Of a DNA stretch of 64,000 nucleotides, positions 61,369-64,000 are shown piece by piece. The notes beneath the pieces were generated by a model that worked only from the letters and a program-made list of their open reading frames with translations, did not search any database and had not been told where the DNA came from. The stretch spans positions 78,027,096 to 78,091,095 of the forward strand of contig NC_080177.1 of NCBI RefSeq assembly GCF_950295315.1, read 5' to 3'. The translations under genes were made by a program, and so were the position numbers. The DNA is from Erinaceus europaeus. Taxonomy: Eukaryota; Chordata; Mammalia; Eulipotyphla; Erinaceidae. The stretch's first letter is position 1; each line of letters begins with the position of its first letter.

Positions 61369-62715
61369 TTATTATTATCTTTATTTATTGGAAAGAGACC
61401 GCCAGAAATCAAGAGGGAAGGGGGAGATAGAGAGGGAGAGAGACAAGAGACACCTGCAGCCCTGCTTCACCACTCACAAAGCATTCCCCCTGCAGGTGGG
61501 GACCAGGGGCTTGAACCTGGATCCTTGCGCACTTTAACATGCGCACTCAACCAGGTGCACCACCACCCAGCCCCCAAATATTAGTTACCGATGAGTCTCA
61601 GTGAACAAGGAAAGGGACAAGGGGCCAGGAGATAGCTCCCACACGAGCGAGCATACACTGTGCCATGCGTGAGGACTCGGGTTCGAGTCCTTGTGACGGG
61701 GGTGCCTGCATGGAGGAAATTTCCCAAGCAATGGAGCAGATGTGTGTCGTCTCTCCTCTCCGTCTCCCTCGTCCTCTACCTTATGAAAATAAGAGGAGGA
61801 AGAGGAAGATGAGGAGAATGAAGAGGAGGAAAAAGAGGAGGAGGGGGAAGAAGAGGAGGAGAGGAGGAAAATGAAGAAGAGGAGGTGAAAGAGGAGGAGG
61901 AGGAGAAAGAGAGAAAAAGCAAAAGGAGCAGGTTTTTTTTTTCTTTTTCTTTTTCTATTAGGCGCACATCAGGGAAGATGTGATTTTGGCTCTAGATGGT
62001 GTGTTCTGTCGAGGGCTACAGGGGTCTAAGGCTGGCAGGAGTGGGGGGATAGGGCAGCCCCAGGAGTGTGGAGACAACCTTTCTCTGCTTGTCCTCCTCC
62101 TGCAGCATCTGCAGCCTTTTGGTCTCCATGGCCTTCTGCTGGATGCTCTCTGTGGTGAGAGGGTTGCAGTTGTTGTGTCCAGGGAGCAAGCGGAAGTAGC
62201 GATTCTTTTCTGGGTCAAAGTAAAACCCTGGTAGATCTGGAAGTCAGGGAGAGAAGACCCACCTCAACATGGTGAATTGACACACTGGCCGACTCCTGCC
62301 GCTTGTCTTCTGAGGGTGGGAGCAGGGGACTGGGGGAGGGTCGGGAGCCAGCTGTCGGCATCCCAGTCACCATCCTGGACCAGCGCAGCCCTGGAGAGAG
62401 CAGATCCCAGGCCCCCCTTTTCCGATATACCGCGTTCCTCCCTTTATTTCAGTTTGCTCCCACAATTTCCCGAGTCAGATGCATGGGCTGCCAACACAGA
62501 TGTAGTGCACTCACAGCAAGAGAAGGCACACAGGGCTGAGGCGAGGCGGCAGTCAGAGCAGACACTGCCGCCAGGCAGGACCAGGCCTCACCTTCCTCCA
62601 GCAGACGGTCTTACCTGGAGCAGAGGGGCTGCCGGCTGTGCCGGACGAAGTGGACGGGGCCTCGGCGTCTCCGGGGCCGGCATCCTGTGGGCTTTGCTGT
62701 GTCTCTGGGATGTAC
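37967..62715 (-). CDS. DCAF4: DCAF4, twelve exons, complete except the N-terminus
   Basis: The exons, in transcript order, are 62715-62615, 62236-62079, 59459-59377, 57286-57184, 51121-50978, 49417-49368, 45969-45890, 44166-44068, 43939-43842, 42029-41856, 41126-41012 and 38160-37967. They give about 465 residues, against 495 in human; roughly the first 30 are upstream of the window. All junctions keep frame with GT-AG introns. DCAF4 is a WD40 propeller protein that serves as a substrate receptor for CUL4-DDB1 ubiquitin ligases. A DWD-type WDxR motif (KLWDLR) is visible. The gene has introns and is syntenic, so it is not one of the DCAF4L retrocopies. Confidence 0.95.
38310..38535 (-). mobile_element. 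Old type B SINE with hairpin module and (AC)n
   Basis: The (AC)n run is at 38396-38419. Confidence 0.5.
38553..38700 (+). mobile_element. SINE type C
   Basis: Complete. Confidence 0.8.
38727..38875 (-). mobile_element. SINE type C, opposite orientation
   Basis: Forms an inverted pair with 38553-38700, 27 bp apart. Confidence 0.8.
38943..39098 (+). mobile_element. SINE type B, internally deleted
   Basis: Lacks the GAAGCTTCAC region. Confidence 0.6.
39103..39412 (+). mobile_element. SINE type A-hp
   Basis: The module (39362-39412) has lost the GTGCAGGCACCGAGCC part. Confidence 0.8.
39420..39540 (-). mobile_element. Type F repeat
   Basis: GAGCTATTTCACTAGCCC end. Confidence 0.5.
39545..40005. 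other. Unique DCAF4 intronic sequence
   Basis: An open frame runs in from the SINE but has no gene signature. Confidence 0.5.
40006..40031. repeat. (ATCA/GTCA)n short tandem
   Basis: Six tetramer units. Confidence 0.75.
40035..40271 (-). mobile_element. SINE with hairpin module, diverged
   Basis: GACAGGACAGAGAGAAACTG body; head rearranged with ACATGTGTTTAACT. Confidence 0.55.
40294..40619 (-). mobile_element. SINE type A-hp
   Basis: Complete. Confidence 0.83.
40622..40785 (-). mobile_element. Type F repeat
   Basis: GAGCTATTTCACTGGCCC end; matches 39420-39540. Confidence 0.5.
41012..41126 (-). CDS. DCAF4: DCAF4 exon: DWD-box blade IKLWDLR
   Basis: The acceptor is TCCACGCAG and the donor GCAG|GTACCC. 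Thirty-eight codons begin [19 protein letters not shown]. The WDLR tetrapeptide is the WDxR element used by DCAF proteins to contact DDB1; contact is inferred from the family. AILPLH replaces human AYLPLH. Confidence 0.95.
41410..41763 (-). mobile_element. Two type B SINEs in tandem
   Basis: Border near 41580. The first lacks its last head bases. Confidence 0.65.
41856..42029 (-). CDS. DCAF4: DCAF4 exon: [19 protein letters not shown]
   Basis: The acceptor is CTTCCTGCAG and the donor GCG|GTAGGT. Exactly 58 codons contain a WD-repeat blade with IFVIDLR and the next blade start, [17 protein letters not shown], ending MASDMAGA. Confidence 0.95.
42030..42424. other. Unique DCAF4 intronic sequence
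   Basis: Nothing recognised. Confidence 0.5.
42428..42585 (-). mobile_element. SINE type B, old
   Basis: Poly-A interruption at 42489-42498. Confidence 0.55.
42618..43145 (-). mobile_element. Two hairpin-module SINEs in tandem
   Basis: First at 42618-42850 (CACTAGGGTTATCACTGGGG), second at 42882-43145. Confidence 0.6.
43320..43615 (-). mobile_element. SINE type A-hp
   Basis: The CAA tail is reduced to CAACAGCAGTAACAACAAGG (minus). Confidence 0.8.
43842..43939 (-). CDS. DCAF4: DCAF4 exon: [19 protein letters not shown]
   Basis: The acceptor is CCCGATCAG. Two bases complete Gly, then 32 codons to LTQKFAHT. The donor ACG|GTTGGT is weak; it is placed by length agreement with human QQFALMAPLLF. 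Confidence 0.9.
44068..44166 (-). CDS. DCAF4: DCAF4 exon: [20 protein letters not shown]
   Basis: The donor is ACAG|GTGAGT. The acceptor is a tandem CAGCAG; the downstream AG gives [10 protein letters not shown], the same length as human PGIDRPGMLC, and was chosen. The exon ends ANNCFST with one base of Gly. Confidence 0.92.
44311..44465 (-). mobile_element. Type B-like SINE, head missing
   Basis: Ends at AGCCAGATCCTTT. Confidence 0.55.
44492..44708 (+). mobile_element. Two type C-like SINEs
   Basis: A relic at 44492-44583 and a clearer copy at 44602-44708 (GGCACAGTGGATAAAGCCTT). Confidence 0.6.
44752..44902 (-). mobile_element. SINE type C
   Basis: Complete; inverted relative to 44602-44708. 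Confidence 0.8.
44903..45012 (-). mobile_element. SINE type B, head half
   Basis: Begins at GCTCATGAAGTG, ends CACCTCCCGGCC. Confidence 0.65.
45034..45110 (-). mobile_element. Stand-alone hairpin module
   Basis: Stem variant GCCACCAGG / CCTGGTGGC: both arms changed together. Confidence 0.6.
45193..45445 (-). mobile_element. SINE type A
   Basis: Lacks the last head bases. Confidence 0.8.
45446..45889. other. Unique DCAF4 intronic sequence
   Basis: Nothing recognised apart from a G-rich stretch at 45522-45540. Confidence 0.5.
45890..45969 (-). CDS. DCAF4: DCAF4 exon: [20 protein letters not shown]
   Basis: The acceptor is GCTTTCCCAG and the donor CCAG|GTACAG. One base plus 26 codons ending LFVNSHP, then one base of Gly. 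It is nearly identical to human DCAF4. Confidence 0.94.
46199..46530 (-). mobile_element. SINE type A-hp
   Basis: Complete with near-consensus hairpin. Confidence 0.83.
46531..46849. other. Unique intronic sequence with (AGTC)n
   Basis: About six AGTC units at 46619-46644. Confidence 0.6.
46850..47046 (+). mobile_element. SINE type B
   Basis: Complete. Confidence 0.8.
47214..47331 (+). mobile_element. SINE type D
   Basis: Complete. Confidence 0.78.
47420..47705 (-). mobile_element. SINE type A with target duplication
   Basis: CCCAGTGACTCT lies on both sides (47385 and 47704). Confidence 0.86.
47988..48052 (+). mobile_element. Stand-alone hairpin module
   Basis: Stem variant GGCCACCAGG / CCCTAGTGGTC. 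Confidence 0.55.
48068..48280 (+). mobile_element. SINE type B
   Basis: Complete. Confidence 0.82.
48283..48538 (+). mobile_element. SINE type A
   Basis: Inserted in the A tail of the preceding type B copy. Confidence 0.82.
48683..48808 (+). mobile_element. SINE type D
   Basis: AAAGGCCTTTT before it recurs after the next SINE. Confidence 0.78.
48812..49050 (+). mobile_element. SINE type A, body shortened
   Basis: Lacks the CACAGGCGGTGAAGC part. Confidence 0.78.
49051..49367. other. Unique DCAF4 intronic sequence
   Basis: Nothing recognised. Confidence 0.5.
49368..49417 (-). CDS. DCAF4: DCAF4 50-nt exon: [16 protein letters not shown]
   Basis: The acceptor is CTCCCCAG and the donor CT|GTATCT. 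Sixteen codons and two bases give [16 protein letters not shown] and a Leu completed by the next exon. The donor was chosen because it alone gives the conserved LDSHVLLCLMG join. It is too short to stand out as an ORF. Confidence 0.92.
49625..49770 (-). mobile_element. Old tRNA-like SINE with (GT)n
   Basis: (GT)n at 49626-49644, then CAGAGCATTACTCTGG. Confidence 0.5.
49876..50123 (-). mobile_element. SINE with partial hairpin module
   Basis: CCTCCAGGGTTATCACTGGG, then a T run replaces the other stem arm. Confidence 0.6.
50124..50480 (+). mobile_element. Non-L1 LINE 3' end (RTE/CR1-like C-terminus)
   Basis: An open frame of 87 codons (50158-50421) reads [19 protein letters not shown], then a CPCSS...H-IVNDC Cys/His pattern. 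This is the GHGRC...C.C...HIV..C layout at the end of some non-LTR retrotransposon polyproteins. After TGA the +1-shifted frame continues [16 protein letters not shown] and stops, so a frameshift breaks it. An AAG/CAG-rich tail follows. The clade is recalled, not searched. Confidence 0.6.
50481..50977. other. Unique DCAF4 intronic sequence
   Basis: Contains (CTCCCG)n at 50684-50703 and a C-rich run at 50906-50920. Confidence 0.55.
50978..51121 (-). CDS. DCAF4: DCAF4 exon: first propeller strands
   Basis: The acceptor is GCTGCAG and the donor AAG|GTATGA. Exactly 48 codons run [18 protein letters not shown] to [24 protein letters not shown] differs from human LQSLKTPTLKVFM; the flanking parts are nearly identical. 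Confidence 0.95.
51122..51567. other. Unique DCAF4 intronic sequence
   Basis: Nothing recognised. Confidence 0.5.
51568..51727 (+). mobile_element. SINE type C with 16-bp target duplication
   Basis: AAGAATGACAGTGAGG lies on both sides. Confidence 0.88.
51753..51836 (+). mobile_element. SINE type D, short
   Basis: Ends at CATCACCATAAA. Confidence 0.65.
51862..51970 (-). mobile_element. SINE type D
   Basis: Inverted partner of 51753-51836. Confidence 0.7.
52048..52330 (-). mobile_element. SINE type A, nested
   Basis: TGGTGCAGG flanks it. Confidence 0.85.
52473..52805 (-). mobile_element. SINE type A-hp, nested, head repeated
   Basis: The head end occurs twice (52684-52742 and 52743-52805). 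Confidence 0.75.
52985..53215 (+). mobile_element. Old SINE with hairpin module
   Basis: GGTTGCTGAGAATGGTGGAG to AACCCTGTTGGCAAG is a decayed module. Confidence 0.5.
53245..53440 (+). mobile_element. tRNA-like relic, minor family
   Basis: GGTTCAGTAAGTAGGGG and CCTGGGTTTGAGCAC. Confidence 0.35.
53570..53904 (-). mobile_element. SINE type A-hp
   Basis: Body carries a CCCCCCTGCACCACCCC expansion near 53785. Confidence 0.75.
53934..54061 (+). mobile_element. SINE type D
   Basis: Complete. Confidence 0.8.
54062..54340 (-). mobile_element. SINE type A
   Basis: Tail meets the A tail of the preceding type D copy. Confidence 0.83.
54407..54454. repeat. (CA)n with CCCACA units
   Basis: CACACCCACACCCACACCCA followed by pure CA. 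Confidence 0.9.
54461..54733 (-). mobile_element. Type B-like SINE with hairpin module
   Basis: Module at 54469-54527. Confidence 0.68.
54778..55230 (+). mobile_element. Solo LTR, class II-like, with internal repeat array
   Basis: The element starts TGTCGTATGC, ends TTTTAACAACA and is flanked by the direct repeat GACTGG (54772-54777 and 55231-55236). AATAAA is at 55126-55131, then a C/T-rich R-U5. A degenerate array of GAGTTCC/CAGAGT units fills about 54885-55045. No gag, pol or env lies beside it. A 6-bp duplication fits class II endogenous retroviruses; this is inference. Confidence 0.82.
55237..55952. other. Unique DCAF4 intronic sequence
   Basis: About 700 bp, the longest repeat-free intron stretch here; no exon recognised. 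Confidence 0.55.
55953..56229 (-). mobile_element. SINE type A
   Basis: Lacks the GAGAGGAGG part of the body. Confidence 0.78.
56252..56579 (-). mobile_element. SINE type A-hp
   Basis: Complete. Confidence 0.83.
56598..56933 (-). mobile_element. SINE type A-hp
   Basis: CCAGAGTTATATT is tandemly duplicated in the module. Confidence 0.8.
57184..57286 (-). CDS. DCAF4: DCAF4 exon: [15 protein letters not shown]
   Basis: The acceptor is CCTCTGCAG and the donor CTG|GTGAGT. One base completes Arg, then 34 codons from LAHELRVSC through [15 protein letters not shown]. It matches human closely and leads into the propeller. Confidence 0.94.
57559..57839 (-). mobile_element. SINE type A-hp, short tail
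   Basis: The CAA tail is reduced to about 25 bp. Confidence 0.8.
57840..58328. other. Unique DCAF4 intronic sequence
   Basis: Nothing recognised. Confidence 0.5.
58330..58535 (+). mobile_element. SINE type A, short tail
   Basis: Ends TATCCAATAAAAAGG, a type B-like end on a type A body. Confidence 0.7.
58537..58857 (+). mobile_element. SINE type A-hp, plus orientation
   Basis: Shows the order head, body, CAA tail, hairpin module (58782-58845), A-rich end. Confidence 0.82.
58868..58980 (+). mobile_element. Second hairpin module with (AAAT)n tail
   Basis: A further decayed module directly after the previous one. Confidence 0.6.
59060..59168 (-). mobile_element. SINE type D
   Basis: Complete. 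Confidence 0.7.
59377..59459 (-). CDS. DCAF4: DCAF4 exon: [20 protein letters not shown]
   Basis: The acceptor is TTTAATTTAG and the donor CG|GTAAGT. It has 27 codons plus two bases, ending LSASSYC and a split Arg. Human has the same length (ARMGFNASSMLRKSQLGF), so the identification rests on pattern as well as phase. A type A SINE inserts about 40 bp upstream of the acceptor on the sense strand. Confidence 0.9.
59498..59772 (+). mobile_element. SINE type A near a DCAF4 exon
   Basis: Antisense to DCAF4; AAAGATAAAAGAT flanks it. Confidence 0.85.
59801..60143 (-). mobile_element. SINE type A-hp
   Basis: Ends in 20 or more T on plus (A tail after the hairpin). Confidence 0.83.
60248..60525. 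mobile_element. Inverted pair of type B SINEs
   Basis: A minus-strand tail half (60248-60325) faces a full plus-strand copy (60328-60525). Confidence 0.65.
60540..60668 (-). mobile_element. Type B/F-like relic
   Basis: GATAGAGACAGAGAGGCAAC and GGGCTTGAGCCTGGGTC. Confidence 0.45.
60669..61064. other. Unique DCAF4 intronic sequence
   Basis: Nothing recognised. Confidence 0.5.
61070..61305 (-). mobile_element. SINE type A, head missing
   Basis: Stops at ATCCTTACGCTGG beside a TA repeat. Confidence 0.8.
61306..61350. repeat. (TA)n / TATG tract
   Basis: ATATACATATGTATATATG then pure TA. Confidence 0.85.
61351..61576 (-). mobile_element. SINE type B
   Basis: Complete with a long A tail. Confidence 0.8.
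61622..61795 (+). mobile_element. tRNA-like SINE, minor family
   Basis: GGGTTCGAGTCC is a perfect B-box core; the rest differs from types A-D. Confidence 0.5.
61787..61930. repeat. (GAG/GAA)n purine tract
   Basis: About 140 bp of nearly pure purine, probably grown from the A-rich tail of the preceding SINE. Confidence 0.9.
62079..62236 (-). CDS. DCAF4: DCAF4 exon: [20 protein letters not shown]
   Basis: The acceptor is TGACTTCCAG. Two bases complete Asp, then 52 codons run from [14 protein letters not shown] to QEEDKQRK. This is the best conserved N-terminal DCAF4 block. The donor AAG|GTTGTC is weak, with T at +3 and +5, although the exon end is fixed by the protein match. Confidence 0.93.
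62237..62614. other. DCAF4: DCAF4 intron without repeats
   Basis: A 378-bp intron; the long ORF over it crosses exons on the opposite strand and is a shadow. Confidence 0.7.
62615..62715 (-). CDS. DCAF4: DCAF4 exon: low-complexity N-terminal segment
   Basis: The acceptor is GTGTCCGCAG and the donor CCAG|GTAAGA. It codes [16 protein letters not shown] and then [15 protein letters not shown]. The STSSGTAG core matches human; the first half is diverged, as expected for a disordered region. It is the most 5' DCAF4 exon found here. A run of 18 C (sense strand) lies 66 bp before its acceptor. Confidence 0.88.
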
Positions 62716-62781
62716 CTGCGGACACAGGCACGGAACCTGCAGTGAGGGCTTGGGTTCCCGTCGTTCTGATTGCAGGTGCCC

Positions 62782-62799
62782 GGGGGGGGGGGGGGGGGG
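62782..62799. repeat. G18 run
   Basis: Eighteen G on plus, C on the DCAF4 sense strand, 66 bp upstream of an acceptor. Confidence 0.9.
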
Positions 62800-62915
62800 C
62801 TGAGGGAGGCAGTTCGGGCAGCTCTGCAGCCTTTACGTTGACTCTTCTGTTAATCTGGAGAGCCACTGACCCCACTTTGGCTGGAAAGCAGCTTCCCTAC
62901 TAAAAAGTACACTAA

Positions 62916-63208
62916 AGGGAGTCGGGCTGTAGAGCAGTGGGTTAAGCGCAGGTGGCACAAAGCGCAGGGACCGGCATAAGGATCCCGGTTCGAACCCCGG
63001 CTCCCCACCTGCAGGGGAGTCGCTTCACAGGCGGTGAAGCAGGTCTGCAGGTGTCTGTCTTTCTCTCCCCGTCTCTGTCTTCCCCTCCTCTCTCCATTTC
63101 TCTCTGTCCTATCCAACAACGATGACATCAATAACTACAACAATAAAACAACAAGGGCAACAAAAGGGAATAAATAAATTAAATAAAAATAAATAAATAA
63201 AAAAAGAA
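62916..63208 (+). mobile_element. SINE type A
   Basis: Complete, near consensus. Confidence 0.86.
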
Positions 63209-63214
63209 TTATTT

Positions 63215-63400
63215 TAAAACATCTTTAAAAATGTTCCAGATAAAAGAGGGGGGAGAAATCTTTGCCAAGGACTGGCGACTAGCTCATTTGTATAGTGAGC
63301 CGCTCTGTCATGTGTACAACTCAGGCTCGAACCCAGTCCCAAGTACACTGAAGTTTTGGTGCTGTGATCTCCGATACTCTCCTGCTTTTTTAAAAAAAAC
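63215..63400 (+). mobile_element. tRNA-like relic
   Basis: GGCTCGAACCCAGTCCC is a damaged B-box region. Confidence 0.35.
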
Positions 63401-63424
63401 TAAATTAAAAAAAAAAATTTTTTT

Positions 63425-63707
63425 TTTCCTTCAGGGTTATCACTGGGGCTCGGTGCTGACACTATGAATCCACTACTCCTAGTAGCCTTTTTTTTCTTCC
63501 CCATTTTATTGGATAGGAAAGAGAGTAATTGAGAGGGGAGGGAAAGATAGAGCGGGAAGAGCAAGCTAGACACCCGCAGACCTGCTCTACCACCTGTGAA
63601 GCGACCCTCCTGCAGGTGGAGGGCCGGGGGCTCAAACCGGGATCCTTATGTGGGTCCTTGTGCTTCATACTATGTACACTTAACGCGGTGCACCACTGCC
63701 TGGCCCC
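63425..63707 (-). mobile_element. Type B-like SINE with hairpin module
   Basis: Module at 63430-63488, then CCCATTTTATTGGATAGG. Confidence 0.7.
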
Positions 63708-63763
63708 CTTCTCCTTCTGCTTTTAAAAAACTGTATGGAGAAATCTTTTAAAAAAGTTTTTGA

Positions 63764-64000
63764 GGGAGTCGGGTTGTAGCAAAGTGGGTTAATCGCAGGT
63801 GGTGCAAAGCACAAGGACCGGCATAAGGATCCCGGTTCGAGTTCCTGGCTCCCCACCTGCAGGGGAGTCACTTCACAGGCGGTGAAGCAGGTCTGCAGGT
63901 GTCTGTCTTTCTCTCCCCCACTCTGTCTTCCCCTTCCTCTCTCCATTTCTCTCTGTTCTATCCAACAACAACGACAACAATAACAATTACAACAATAAAA
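63764..64000 (+). mobile_element. SINE type A, cut by the window edge
   Basis: Head and body present; the CAA tail runs off the end. Confidence 0.85.

Noticed and set aside
37967..62715. DCAF4-like retrocopy (DCAF4L type)
   Set aside because: The coding sequence is split by eleven GT-AG introns and lies beside ZFYVE1.
62277..62903. A 208-codon plus-strand ORF
   Set aside because: It overlies a DCAF4 exon and intron on the opposite strand and has no domain; it is a GC-rich shadow.
1..64000. A recurring predicted peptide ([19 protein letters not shown] and frame-shifted forms) in dozens of ORFs on both strands
   Set aside because: These are translations of the type A SINE body. Their recurrence reflects retroposon copies, not a protein family.

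Overview
The window is mammalian nuclear DNA with intron-rich genes, GT-AG splice sites and very dense retroposons. The dominant repeats are tRNA-headed SINEs with CAA/AAT-rich tails that resemble the ERI SINEs of hedgehogs. An erinaceid genome (hedgehog, Eulipotyphla) is therefore the best guess. The order is inferred from remembered repeat consensus, not from a database search.

Two single-copy genes lie tail to tail. On the plus strand, nine exons (6973-32054) encode the C-terminal ~448 residues of ZFYVE1 (DFCP1): the end of its NTPase region, the ER/Golgi-binding middle and both FYVE zinc fingers. The 5' exons lie left of the window. On the minus strand, twelve exons (62715 down to 37967) encode ~465 residues of DCAF4, a WD40 substrate receptor of CUL4-DDB1 ubiquitin ligases; only the first coding exon(s), about 30 residues, lie beyond the right edge. 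Every internal exon junction keeps frame. The DCAF4-ZFYVE1 convergent pair matches human 14q24, so this is ordinary conserved synteny.

The rest is introns, a ~6 kb intergenic spacer (32055-37966) and repeats. I use these labels. Type A: ~270 bp SINE, tRNA-like head, body with CACCTGCAGGGGAGTCGC, tail of CAA/AAT repeats ending GGGCAACAAAAGGGAATAAA. Type A-hp: the same, but the tail continues into a ~65 bp hairpin module bounded by GCCTCCAGG and CCTGGAGGC. Type B: ~200 bp SINE (GGTGGCGCACCTGGTTGAGC head, TATCCAATAAATAAAGATAA end). Type C: ~150 bp SINE (GGCGCAGTGGATAAAGC head). Type D: ~120 bp SINE (AGCATAATGGTTATGCAAAC head). Type F: an older ~110 bp tRNA-like repeat. SINE edges are given to within roughly 10 bp. 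There is also a 5'-truncated L1 (1930-5048), a solo LTR with a 6 bp target duplication (54778-55230), a relative of it (15028-15283), another LTR-like block (23853-24275) and a non-L1 LINE 3' end (50124-50480).

The most unusual items are: a partial duplication of the ZFYVE1 FYVE-1 exon with its splice acceptor, placed upstream in an earlier intron (24370-24896 versus 27003-27227); the hairpin-ended SINE tail shared by several SINE heads; the solo LTR with an internal short-repeat array; and a 41 bp x 4 minisatellite born inside a SINE. I found no new gene system, CRISPR array or bacterial-type operon.
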